Shown here piece by piece: positions 17,726 through 25,647 of a stretch of DNA of 26,863 bases. Where the stretch lies: positions 1 to 26,863 of the forward strand of contig JAOADO010000017.1 of NCBI GenBank assembly GCA_026417275.1. Reading direction: 5' to 3'. The number at the start of each line of letters is the position of its first letter. Within the stretch, counting starts at the first letter, position 1. Source of the stretch: Verrucomicrobiia bacterium. GTDB lineage: Bacteria > Verrucomicrobiota > Verrucomicrobiae > Limisphaerales > JAKPVM01. The position numbers and the translations under genes were made by a program. Below the pieces are notes generated by a model. The model was not told the origin of the DNA. It worked only from the letters and a program-made list of their open reading frames with translations, and made no database searches.

Positions 17726-18360
17726 TCTTTTAATAGCGAAAGTTTATCTACGTCCACGTGGTTGCATTCCCGCGAAATATGAAATACGGTGATTGCCATC
17801 ACGAACACCGCGGCAAAAACGTCGAGCAAAATTCCAATTTCAACCAGCAGAGATGTGAAACCAATAATGCCCACGCCAAAAGAGAAAACCCCGTTCTCAA
17901 TCAAAAGAAATCCAAGTACCTGGCTAATCGCCCGTCGTCTGGTAATGATGATAAAAAGTCCGGTAAAAATTCCAAAAAATGAGGAGGCAACTAAAAATTC
18001 TGAGTATTCTATTTGCGGCAATGGGAGAGAATAGCCAAGCCAAAACGAAGCGCCAAGAGCAACCATCGCAAAAAGCAGGGATGCAATATAACCGACAAAT
18101 GGCTGAACTTCTCTTGTTACATTTGCCGTTGTTAAGGCATTGAAAAGCAATCGAGGAAATACGTAACCTTTAAGCGCAATAGCGCCAGCCGAAAGAAGCA
18201 GTATCCTCCATTGCCATGGGGATTCTTCCGTCAACAGCGGCAACAATCCGAGCAAAACTCCCTGAACCGCAACGATGCGGATGCTTGAACCAAGCCTGCT
18301 TGATGCAAGCAGCTTAAGGTTTGTTAGCAAAACAAGTATTAACAACAATTGCAATTTCAT
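17722..18360 (-). CDS. hyfE: HyfE-like (NuoK-related) membrane subunit
   Basis: This 212-residue protein has a length typical of HyfE (about 216) and longer than NuoK because of extra N-terminal helices. About seven transmembrane segments are seen. The NuoK-like half carries the membrane glutamate in QVLGFLLIENGVFSFGVGI, expected on the proton path, followed by LVEIGILLDVFAAVFVMAI. A short charged tail ends in KLSLLKD. It sits 4 bp after hyfC and overlaps hyfF by 4 bp. It would link the Q-chamber subunit HyfC with the antiporter-like subunits. Confidence 0.92.
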   Translation of the reverse strand: MKLQLLLILVLLTNLKLLASSRLGSSIRIVAVQGVLLGLLPLLTEESPWQWRILLLSAGAIALKGYVFPRLLFNALTTANVTREVQPFVGYIASLLFAMVALGASFWLGYSLPLPQIEYSEFLVASSFFGIFTGLFIIITRRRAISQVLGFLLIENGVFSFGVGIIGFTSLLVEIGILLDVFAAVFVMAITVFHISRECNHVDVDKLSLLKD

Positions 18361-18364
18361 AACA

Positions 18365-19282
18365 TTATGGAATTAAAATCATCAAAATCCCTGTGCCTGC
18401 GAGGACAACGGCGCCAACAAGCAATTGCGGAACTACGAACAATCTTAATCTGCCCATTGTGGACTCGACCACACCGACAGCGACGGCGATTATGCTCATT
18501 CCGCAAAGCCAGGCGACAAGGTCTGTAAACATATTTCCCGTGTGAATGGGAAGCAAAATTGAACAAATGATTGCCGCGCACAGCCAGAGTTTTAACGCGG
18601 CTCCATAAGTGATTGCCGCAAAATCCGGACCAGAATGGTCCAGCACCATAACCTCATGAATCATCGTAAGCTCAAGATGCGTGTTGGGGTCGTCAACCGG
18701 GATGCGTGCGTTCTCCGCAAGCAAAATTATAAATAAAGAAACAACGATGAGTCCGAGCGCTGGCGCATGAGCAATCCAGTCAACAGCAGAGATTTTTTCA
18801 ACAATGGAAATTAAAGAGTAAGAACCTGTGAGTTTGGCAACAGCCAGCAGGCTGATGAGAATTGCCGGCTCAGCAAGCGCGGAGAAGAATGCTTCCCTGC
18901 TTGCACCCATGCCTTCAAAACTTGAACCTGTGTCAAGTGCGGAGAGAATTGTTGCGAACCGTCCAATAGCCACTAAATAGATTATCAGAAAAATGTCCCC
19001 TTCAAAAGAAAACAATGGCGGTAGAGGTCCAACTGGAATCATTGTCAATGCTAAAAAGATAGCGGCAAGGTTTAACACAGGACCGAGTTTGAAAACAAAC
19101 GAAGTTGTCAGGCTGTAAACGGCGCTCTTTTTGAGCAGTTTAAAAATATCATAATAAGTTTGCAGAACTGGTTGTCCCTTCCTTCCCGCAAAAGTTGCCT
19201 TCACGCGGTTGATAATGCCAAGCAACAGTGGTGCTGAAACAGCTGTAAGGCAAATTGTTAAAATTGAATTAATGCAATTCAT
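18365..19282 (-). CDS. hyfC: HyfC/HycD-like (NuoH-related) membrane anchor subunit
   Basis: The 305-residue protein has about eight helices and is the NuoH homologue that anchors the peripheral redox arm and forms the entry to the ion path. Family blocks are RKGQPVLQTYYDIFKLLKK (about 34-52), SSFEGMGASREAFFSALAEP, and the acidic loop ENARIPVDDPNTHLELTMIHEVMVLDHSGPD with its conserved glutamates and aspartates. Length is as expected for HyfC/HycD (about 310). It starts 4 bp after the hyfB stop with an AGGGTGA ribosome-binding site. Retention of the acidic loop supports a working coupling element even though the catalytic metal site is lost. Confidence 0.93.
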   Translation of the reverse strand: MNCINSILTICLTAVSAPLLLGIINRVKATFAGRKGQPVLQTYYDIFKLLKKSAVYSLTTSFVFKLGPVLNLAAIFLALTMIPVGPLPPLFSFEGDIFLIIYLVAIGRFATILSALDTGSSFEGMGASREAFFSALAEPAILISLLAVAKLTGSYSLISIVEKISAVDWIAHAPALGLIVVSLFIILLAENARIPVDDPNTHLELTMIHEVMVLDHSGPDFAAITYGAALKLWLCAAIICSILLPIHTGNMFTDLVAWLCGMSIIAVAVGVVESTMGRLRLFVVPQLLVGAVVLAGTGILMILIP

Positions 19283-19286
19283 AAAA

Positions 19287-21272
19287 TCACCCTAATTTCC
19301 AGATGAGTAAAACAAGCAATGTTAACGCAATGTAGAGTATGTAAATTTGAATGTACCCATGTTGCAGAAATTTAAATCTGGAAAGATGGTCATATATTTT
19401 TCTGGATAACGGTGCGTAAAAATCCAGGTGGAAAATATCAGGTGTTTCTGAATGAAAACTTGCACGATGTGGAAAATACTGTTTAGGCATTTGAAAATTT
19501 GCCTTTGTTCGCAGTATTGGCTTAAAGAGGTGAACAAAAGGTTGTGCAAATGATGATGCAGTGTATTGCATTTTTGCGGAAGGTTTTATGTAACCACAGT
19601 CCCATGTAACATCGGCGGCAGGAGGGGTCTGTTTTAGCAAATAATTACGAATAAGGTATAAAACAATTGTCACCAATACGGCTAGAAGACCGATGATTGA
19701 AACAAAATTGAGTGAATTTTGAATGATTGCTTGGATTAGAATGAAACCGTCCGGGGCTTTTGAGTAAATGTTCGTGATTGGAGATAACACAAAAGATATC
19801 ATGCATGCACCGTTCAAACCAATCACGAAACACAAACCACTCAACGCCAGCATTGGTAAAATCATAAGTGTGTCTGATTCTATTGCGTATGCTGATTTAT
19901 CTGAACGCGGTTCGCCGAGAAAAACAATCCCGAACGCCCTTGCGAAACATGCCGCGGCAATGCCTCCAATAAGCCCAAGCCCAGCCACCACAAAAATGCT
20001 GGAAATAATTAATGCTGGTTTTTCGCTCATTATTCCCGAAAGCCCGCCAAAAAATATTGTGAATTCGCTTACAAATCCGTTCAAAACCGGCAATCCGGCA
20101 ATCGCCGCAGAAGCAACTAAAAATGCAATGCCTGTGGCTGGCATCTTTTTGATTAGCCCCCCCATATTTTCCATATTTCTGTCTTTTACTGCATGGAGAA
20201 CACTGCCAGCCCCCAGGAAGAGTAAACCCTTGAAGACAGCGTGATTAACTACATGCAACAAAGCCCCGGCAAAACCAAGAAATGCCAGTCCGGGTTTATC
20301 AAATGAAATGCCGAGAATGGCTATTCCTATTCCTAAAGCTATTATTCCAATGTTTTCTACACTGCTGTAGGCTAAGAGGCGTTTTAAATCGCGTTGCGCA
20401 AGGGCAAATAACACTCCGAGAATCCCAGAAGCCAAACCGATGCCAATCATTAAATAGCCCCACCATGCGTGCGGCTCACCGAACCAGCCAAGCGAACGCA
20501 AGATTCCATATATGCCAGTCTTAATCATAACACCGCTCATCAATGCGGAGATATAACTTGGAGCGGCAGGGTGCGCCTCCGGCAACCAGATGTGCAACGG
20601 GATGAATCCAGCCTTTGTACCAAAACCAATCACAGCAAGCATAAACAAAGCAGAAGCGCCTGTTACGTTGCCCGAGTTTTGAGCCCATTTATTAAAGTCG
20701 AAACTCCCTGTAGTTGTGGCTTCAAGCAAAAACAATATTAAGATGAAAATTGTACCAATGTGAGTTGCAACAAGATAGATGAACGCGGCTTTCTGGGAGG
20801 CGTTTTGATTATGCTCTCTTATCACAAGAAAAAAAGAACCTAGAGCCATAACTTCCCATGCCATAAAAAACAAGACGCCATCTCTAGCAAGGACCACCAT
20901 TACCATGCTCAATAGTAATACTATGAACATTGACCATGAAAAATTAGCGGAAAAATATGATTCTTCGTGTTTATCGTATGCGAAGCCGTATATAGACGCA
21001 AGAAAGGCAAGAAGACATATTGGTATTAAAAACCAACCGCTTAAAGGGTCTATCCCGATATGAAATTTGCTCCATGGAATAGACCAATCAAAGATTAAAT
21101 TTTCATTTAGATTTAATATGACTGTTCTGAAGCCGCTGATAATGCCAAATGCCGAACCCGCGATTATACTCAGGGCTCCAATTCCTCTGACAAGGCTTGC
21201 CCTCTTATGAAGAAGCATCATCAGTGGAACAGCGCCAATCCATATAAGAAATGAATAAATCAGTAGTTTCAT
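19287..21272 (-). CDS. hyfB: HyfB-like (NuoL-related) antiporter-type subunit
   Basis: This 661-residue protein matches HyfB/HycC in length, with about 15 helices plus a C-terminal extension and last helix (LYIALTLLVLLIWKLG). Ion-path signatures include GIDPLSGWFLIPICLLA, the membrane glutamate in FFMAWEVMALGSFFL, the lysine and histidines in GFGTKAGFIPLHIWLPEAHP, and LLAYSSVENIGIIALG. The cytoplasmic C-terminal part has DVTWDCGY, common in HyfB proteins. It pumps H+ or Na+ coupled to the redox arm. It begins 22 bp after the HTH-EIIA gene, so that gene and the complex are probably co-transcribed. Confidence 0.93.
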   Translation of the reverse strand: MKLLIYSFLIWIGAVPLMMLLHKRASLVRGIGALSIIAGSAFGIISGFRTVILNLNENLIFDWSIPWSKFHIGIDPLSGWFLIPICLLAFLASIYGFAYDKHEESYFSANFSWSMFIVLLLSMVMVVLARDGVLFFMAWEVMALGSFFLVIREHNQNASQKAAFIYLVATHIGTIFILILFLLEATTTGSFDFNKWAQNSGNVTGASALFMLAVIGFGTKAGFIPLHIWLPEAHPAAPSYISALMSGVMIKTGIYGILRSLGWFGEPHAWWGYLMIGIGLASGILGVLFALAQRDLKRLLAYSSVENIGIIALGIGIAILGISFDKPGLAFLGFAGALLHVVNHAVFKGLLFLGAGSVLHAVKDRNMENMGGLIKKMPATGIAFLVASAAIAGLPVLNGFVSEFTIFFGGLSGIMSEKPALIISSIFVVAGLGLIGGIAAACFARAFGIVFLGEPRSDKSAYAIESDTLMILPMLALSGLCFVIGLNGACMISFVLSPITNIYSKAPDGFILIQAIIQNSLNFVSIIGLLAVLVTIVLYLIRNYLLKQTPPAADVTWDCGYIKPSAKMQYTASSFAQPFVHLFKPILRTKANFQMPKQYFPHRASFHSETPDIFHLDFYAPLSRKIYDHLSRFKFLQHGYIQIYILYIALTLLVLLIWKLG

Positions 21273-21294
21273 AGGCTGAGCTCGGTTTTAAAAG

Positions 21295-21975
21295 TTAAGA
21301 AATCAACGAAGTTTCTGCCACTTTTATTAAATCTAAAATCTTGTTCTTATCTGCCCTGTTTAAGAGAGCGGCTTTCAACTGTTCATTTTTTAGTACGTAA
21401 GCGATTCTGGCTAAAATTCTTAAGTGCAAGGTCACAGAGGGTGAAATAACAGTAAAAAGAGTATGGACTGGAATTCCGTCTAGAGCCCCGTAATCAATGG
21501 GTTTTTCAGGGAAACAAATCGAAACACTCGGTTGTAAAATATTGAGCACAATTGGACTTCTTGGATGCGGGATTGCTATCCCTTCGCCAATCGCGGTGGT
21601 CATCATTTGTTCGCGGGCAAACAATACATTATATAAAAACTCTCTATCTGCGTCTTTTGGCAGATTCAATAGATTGACGATATTCCTTAATAATTCGGCT
21701 TTAGAATTGCCTTGAATATGATAAAAAATGCCGCCGTTTTCGATTGCTGAAGCAAGATAAAATTCGACGGTGGGCTTGGAAAATTTCGTGTCCGATAACA
21801 ATTCATCGGAAATTTTCATTCCGCGAAGTGTTGCCCACTCGAGCAATTCTGAACGATTAAAATGCAGAACATCACCCTCGCGATAACCGCGCAGACCTTG
21901 TTTTTTGGTCCACTCGTTTACCGTGCGTTCCGTCACATTAAAAATTTTTGCGACGTCTTTTGTTGTAAGTTGCAT
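21295..21975 (-). CDS. HTH (excisionase/MerR-like) - PTS EIIA(Ntr/Fru) fusion regulator
   Basis: The ATG at 21975 gives 226 residues. The frame also offers a TTG at 21987, but that codon lies inside a U-tract, so ATG is preferred. The N-terminus is a small helix-turn-helix of the HTH_17 type (MQLTTKDVAKIFNVTERTVNEW, then a KKQGLRGYREGDVLHFNRSELLEW wing). The C-terminal part (about 70-226) is an EIIA type-2 domain with the phospho-accepting His137 in GIAIPHPRSP and a second conserved His171 in GIPVHTLF. No PTS transporter is encoded nearby, so it is an orphan, regulatory EIIA. As first gene of the hyf-like operon it may tie expression or activity of the complex to PTS phosphorylation state, that is to PEP supply; this is inference. 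Confidence 0.88.
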   Translation of the reverse strand: MQLTTKDVAKIFNVTERTVNEWTKKQGLRGYREGDVLHFNRSELLEWATLRGMKISDELLSDTKFSKPTVEFYLASAIENGGIFYHIQGNSKAELLRNIVNLLNLPKDADREFLYNVLFAREQMMTTAIGEGIAIPHPRSPIVLNILQPSVSICFPEKPIDYGALDGIPVHTLFTVISPSVTLHLRILARIAYVLKNEQLKAALLNRADKNKILDLIKVAETSLIS

Positions 21976-22089
21976 TTTAAAAAACAAAAAACCCTGGATT
22001 TCTCAGCAGGGTCTTAACATGGGGGCGATTGCCCACAGACTGTAAGTTACGACAATGTTGCATCTTCTATCTTTTTAATAAGACGCAAC
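21976..22089 (-). promoter_or_regulatory. Structured leader with terminator-like hairpin (candidate attenuator)
   Basis: Read on the minus strand, a 9-bp stem (AAGACCCTG at 22015-22007 with CAGGGTTTT at 21996-21988, one G-U pair, loop of 10) is followed at once by a U-rich run, which is an intrinsic-terminator shape just before the start codon of the HTH-EIIA gene. Upstream, GTCT (22040-22037) can pair with AGAC (22014-22011), enclosing GGGC/GCCC. This uses part of the terminator's 5' arm, so the two folds exclude each other. Further upstream GTTGCGTC (22089-22082) pairs with GATGCAAC (22064-22057). No known riboswitch class was recognised. Confidence 0.5.
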
Positions 22090-22110
22090 GATATATTCCA
22101 ATATACCTAA

Positions 22111-22137
22111 TAATTATCTTTTTGCACAGTTTGTCAA
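22111..22137 (-). promoter_or_regulatory. Possible promoter for the HTH-EIIA/hyf operon
   Basis: On the minus strand a perfect TTGACA -35 box (22137-22132) is followed by an AT-rich stretch with GATAAT-, TAATTA- and ATTATT-like -10 options between about 22118 and 22109. None has both good match and ideal spacing. Transcripts from here would include the whole structured leader. Confidence 0.35.
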
Positions 22138-22241
22138 GTAGTATGAGATGATTGGTTGTTGTAGTATAAGCCGTTGAACGTTTTTTTTTTAGCCTCTTTC
22201 TTTGCTTAATTTGAAAATGGGCAATAATATAACAGAAGACG

Positions 22242-23285
22242 ATGCTGACTTATAAAAAAATGAATGAAGGGTTAAGAAAATCTGGCAAAGCATTGAAATC
22301 CCTCTGCTGGTTCTTTGCGGCGATTGTTTTCTTTACCTTGAATATGGCTTTCAAAAGTGTCGCGGACAGCGAGGTTTCCACGATTATTTTTAACAATGGC
22401 GACCGACTCAGCGGAATGATTGTTTATAGAGACTCCGAACAATTAATTTTAAAAACCGCGTGGAATCCAACCGTGATTATCCCGTTCAGCAGTATTACAG
22501 ATGTCATTGATTATCAGGAGCAACAGGAGCGGCGGCAAAAAACAGAAAAAGAAGTCCAGAGAGAGCAACTATCAAAACAGCTTAACAAGGAATTTCCATC
22601 CGCCACGGTTTTGACTAATGCATTGGCTAAAACAAAAAGAAAAATCGAAGGCGACATTTCGGTGGGATTGGATGCTGGATTTAATATCAAAGAGAGGCAG
22701 AATGTTTCTGGACAATTGAACCTTTCATATACGACCAGTTCAATTATCAATTACCTTCGCTATGACGTGGCTTACGGAAAAGCAGGAAAGGAACTTTCTG
22801 CCAATCGGATGGACGGCAACTATAGAAATGAAATAACAATAAAGAATGACCTTTTTAACTACAACATGTTTGAGGCAGGATACGACCAGATACGCGAGAT
22901 TGAGTTTTTCTACCACATCGGTCCGGGTCTGGGTTATCGCCTTATATCAAAACCAACCCTTGCGCTGGATTTTACATTCGGCGGCAGTTATCAAAGTTAC
23001 TTTTACACAGAATCGACGGATGAAAGCCACATGTTTATTGACTTTGGACAAAACCTGGGAACTGTCCTGCTTTCGAAATTTTTGCTCATAGAAAGGCTCA
23101 TGTTCAGCACGCGTCCGGATGACCTCGGCAGTTATCGCATGAAGTTGGACACAAGGCTCATCTACCCGATTTCCAATAAAATGTACATAAGCGCCGAGTT
23201 TGCCGATATCTATGATTCTACGCCAGCTCCAGGCGTCAGCAAAAACGATATTCAAATTAAATCCGCGATAGGTTATAAATTCTGA
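22242..23285 (+). CDS. DUF481 outer-membrane beta-barrel protein
   Basis: The 347-residue protein has a signal peptide (about 18-42: KALKSLCWFFAAIVFFTLNM). A small SH3-like segment follows (about 46-90, IIFNNGDRLSGMIVYRDSEQLIL), then a charged helical linker (about 91-118, rich in Q, E, K and R), and a DUF481-type barrel (about 130-347) with alternating aromatic/hydrophobic strands that ends in a terminal phenylalanine, as outer-membrane barrels do. DUF481 (YdiY-like) proteins are outer-membrane proteins of unknown function. An internal ATG at 22260 is an alternative start. It is divergent from the HTH-EIIA gene and lies 37 bp before holA on the same strand. Confidence 0.85.
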   Translation: MLTYKKMNEGLRKSGKALKSLCWFFAAIVFFTLNMAFKSVADSEVSTIIFNNGDRLSGMIVYRDSEQLILKTAWNPTVIIPFSSITDVIDYQEQQERRQKTEKEVQREQLSKQLNKEFPSATVLTNALAKTKRKIEGDISVGLDAGFNIKERQNVSGQLNLSYTTSSIINYLRYDVAYGKAGKELSANRMDGNYRNEITIKNDLFNYNMFEAGYDQIREIEFFYHIGPGLGYRLISKPTLALDFTFGGSYQSYFYTESTDESHMFIDFGQNLGTVLLSKFLLIERLMFSTRPDDLGSYRMKLDTRLIYPISNKMYISAEFADIYDSTPAPGVSKNDIQIKSAIGYKF

Positions 23286-23298
23286 AAAGATTTTTCAC

Positions 23299-23313
23299 CC
23301 CGAAATTTTCGGG
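23299..23313 (+). repeat. Perfect palindrome before holA
   Basis: CCCGAAA and TTTCGGG are exact inverted copies around a single T. The fold would be a 6-bp stem with an ATT loop. The right arm contains the only ribosome-binding-site-like bases (CGGGA) upstream of the holA ATG at 23323. It could mask that site or end DUF481 transcription, but no U-run follows it. Confidence 0.45.
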
Positions 23314-23322
23314 AAAAACGGT

Positions 23323-24432
23323 ATGCAAAAGAATAATAGAGATTTGCCACCAGTTGTGTTGATTGTCGGAACGGATGAGTTTCTAGCAAAGGAACGCGCC
23401 AGGCAGATTTTTGAAACATGGTCTGCTGAAGACGGTGTAATGGATAAAGATATAATTGACGCCTCTGTAAATTCACAAGAAGAGGCGCTTAAAACTCTGG
23501 CTCGACTGCAGGAAGCTTTGAACACTTTTCCGTTCTTTGGCTCCAGGAGGATTATATGGTTGAAAGACTGCAATTTTTTATCCGACTCCTCTTCAATCAC
23601 AAACGACCATGTATGGAAACGACTCGATGATTTAGCAAAAATAATTAAAACACATGCATGGAAAGATACAAAATTGGTCATAAACGCTGAAGTCGCTGAT
23701 AAACGAAGAACATTTTACAAAGCAATATCAGAGGTCGGGAAAATCGAGACATTTGACGCGCTTTCTGTACAAGACCCGGATTGGGAAACTAAAGCTGTTG
23801 AATATATTAGAAACATATTAGAAGAGAATAAAAAACATGCCCCTGAAGATGTTTTGCTGGAGATTATAAACAGAATTGGTGCCGACACCGCGATGTTGCG
23901 CTCGGAAGCGGAAAAATTAATTATCTATAGCGGCGCAAGAAACGAAATACGGATAAAAGATGTCGAAGAAATATGCTCTACCAACAAACAGGCGCAGGCA
24001 TTTGCCGTTGCTGACGCCATTGGCAAACGCGACCTTGCAGAAGCACTCAGACGTCTGGATGAAGAATTCTGGAGCATGCAGTTCGACAAAGAAAAAAGCG
24101 AAATCGGAATCCTCTATGGCATAATATCAAAATTCCGTGCCATGCTTGTGGCAAAGGATTTAATCGAATCTAAAACCATAAAATCCGCCATAAATTACCC
24201 GTCGTTCAAAAAACAAATCGAATCATCTTTGCTATCAAATCTTTCCAGCCTTAAAATACATCCATTTGTGTTGTTTAAAGCCTGCGAAGAGTGCAAAAAC
24301 TACTCGCGCGCCGAACTTGTCGAGGCAATGTACCTGCTCCTTCAGTGCAACCATGAACTGGTATCAACTCAGCAGGATAAAAAACTCCTCCTCCAACAAA
24401 CACTGGTAAAAATATTATCAAAATATGATTAA
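23323..24432 (+). CDS. holA: DNA polymerase III delta subunit
   Basis: The 369-residue protein is the HolA clamp-loader subunit that opens the beta sliding clamp. The N-terminal part (about 8-150) starts PPVVLIVGTDEFLAKERARQI and has the clamp-interacting region LNTFPFFGSRRIIWLKD. The middle carries the AAA+-like lid (APEDVLLEIINRIGADTAMLRSEAEKLIIYSG). The C-terminal collar domain (about 225-369) includes AFAVADAIGKRDLAEALRRLDE, the usual site for this motif. Length is within the family range (about 330-370). It is cytoplasmic and essential in most bacteria. It is convergent with the deoR-type gene across a 195-bp gap in which no clear terminator was found. Confidence 0.9.
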   Translation: MQKNNRDLPPVVLIVGTDEFLAKERARQIFETWSAEDGVMDKDIIDASVNSQEEALKTLARLQEALNTFPFFGSRRIIWLKDCNFLSDSSSITNDHVWKRLDDLAKIIKTHAWKDTKLVINAEVADKRRTFYKAISEVGKIETFDALSVQDPDWETKAVEYIRNILEENKKHAPEDVLLEIINRIGADTAMLRSEAEKLIIYSGARNEIRIKDVEEICSTNKQAQAFAVADAIGKRDLAEALRRLDEEFWSMQFDKEKSEIGILYGIISKFRAMLVAKDLIESKTIKSAINYPSFKKQIESSLLSNLSSLKIHPFVLFKACEECKNYSRAELVEAMYLLLQCNHELVSTQQDKKLLLQQTLVKILSKYD

Positions 24433-24627
24433 TTTGAACAGGCGCATTTCCCAGTTCTTGTCATAAAACTTTCTTTGAAGATGTAATATTGGATATGGAT
24501 ATAAATAAGATTAGTCTCAACCTTGCAGCGTATCTATAATTCTTTGCAGTAAACTTAAAAACAGTAAATTAATAAAAAATGAAGTGAATAATTACTGTCC
24601 ATTATCTAACTGAAAAATTCGGGATTA

Positions 24628-25410
24628 TTATTTTGTTCCCTCTTCCAGATTTGCCATGACAATTTCAATCTGTTTTTCGCGAAGTTGATGAATAAGTTCC
24701 TGCGGAGCAAGAGAGTCGGTCACTATAATGTCGGGAACATCAAGTCCGCAAAGGGGGAGCATTGAGCGCCTGCCAAACTTGGTATGGTCCAGGCAAAAGA
24801 TTACACGACTTGCGGCATTTATCATTGCACGCTGAATGTCAATCATCAGCCCGTGCGAGTTTGTTATTCCTTCCTCCGTAATTCCGCCAGCACCCATGAT
24901 AGCGACATCTGCATGAATTTTATTGAACACTTCCACGGTTTGAGGTCCTACCATTGCCCCGAGCCGCGGGTAAACCACACCCCCTGAGACAACCAGTTCG
25001 ACACGGTTTGACGAAGCGAAAAGATTTGCCACTGGTAGAGAGTTGGTGATTACCTGGAGCGGAATTGCCAGTTCTTCCAGATGTCGAGCCACATGATACA
25101 CAGTCGTGCCAACGTCAATTATTACGCTCTGGTTTGGCTGGATTAATTGAGCGCCAACTTTTCCGATCTCCTCTTTTTCTACCAGTTGATGCGTGTCGCG
25201 CGCTGAAAACACATATTCATCCGAACGTAAGTTTACAAGACGCGCCCCACCGTGTGTACGGTGAATGTTCCCTCCATGTTCAAGAATTGTCAGGTCGCGT
25301 CTGACTGTCGAGACCGACGCGCCAACGTATTGCGCCAGTTCTTCCAGTGATGCAAATTCGACCTTTTGCAGGTATTCTTCAATTCTATGTCTGCGTTCTT
25401 CGGCTTGCAC
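24628..25410 (-). CDS. DeoR/GlpR-family transcriptional repressor
   Basis: The 260-residue protein has an N-terminal DeoR helix-turn-helix (about 5-58: EEYLQKVEFASLEELAQYVG, then SVSTVRRDLTILEHGGNIHRTHGGA) and a DeoRC sugar-phosphate-binding domain (about 75-235) with the motif DVGTTVYHVARHL (99-111) and ITNSLPVANLF. DeoR proteins usually repress sugar-catabolic operons and are released by phosphorylated sugar intermediates. It starts with GTG and is divergent from pduL. Such a regulator next to PduL and BMC-H genes is the pattern of PVM-type microcompartment loci, so this operon is its likely target. The inducer, perhaps a fuculose or rhamnulose phosphate, is inferred. Confidence 0.9.
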   Translation of the reverse strand: MQAEERRHRIEEYLQKVEFASLEELAQYVGASVSTVRRDLTILEHGGNIHRTHGGARLVNLRSDEYVFSARDTHQLVEKEEIGKVGAQLIQPNQSVIIDVGTTVYHVARHLEELAIPLQVITNSLPVANLFASSNRVELVVSGGVVYPRLGAMVGPQTVEVFNKIHADVAIMGAGGITEEGITNSHGLMIDIQRAMINAASRVIFCLDHTKFGRRSMLPLCGLDVPDIIVTDSLAPQELIHQLREKQIEIVMANLEEGTK

Positions 25411-25647
25411 AGTTAAAAATCATTTCTCAATATGTCCAGCATTTCAATTAATCCAATTTTCGGGAGTAATACTTTCCCGGCAGAGACGATTCCGCGGGAA
25501 CAGAAGTATCCTACCCCAAAAGATTGGACCAGAATCCTCCTCCGCAAATCCAACTTTTCGGTCCCACAGGAGCAGAGTCCTTCTATTCCTATGCATTTTT
25601 AAAAGAACATTCAAAAATATCTACCATAAAAAATCGTTGATTATTAA
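25411..25647. other. Intergenic region upstream of the DeoR-type gene
   Basis: No gene is seen here; the open frame running rightward from 25265 is a shadow of the repressor gene. The left half (25455-25560) is richer in G+C than the AT-rich right half. It contains short inverted repeats: CGGGA (25461-25465) with TCCCG (25475-25479), and TTCC/GGAA around GCG (25490-25500). Read toward the repressor these would lie in its untranslated leader or promoter. No convincing -35/-10 pair for the repressor was identified. Confidence 0.4.

Noticed and set aside
19768..20244. 158-codon plus-strand open frame inside hyfB
   Set aside because: It lies opposite a clear membrane-protein gene and its translation has no recognisable domain or start signal; a shadow frame.
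13952..21272. Respiratory complex I (nuo) operon or a formate hydrogenlyase
   Set aside because: There are no NADH-module genes (nuoE, F, G), NuoC and NuoD are fused, and the membrane subunits are of HyfB/C/E/F type. The large subunit lacks NiFe ligands and no formate dehydrogenase is present.
24433..24627. Possible small gene or RNA between holA and the DeoR-type gene
   Set aside because: The stretch is AT-rich with frequent stops, and I found no stable stem with a U-run or coding signal.
25455..25510. Inverted repeats as ends of an insertion element
   Set aside because: The arms are only 4-5 bp, there is no transposase remnant and no target duplication was seen.
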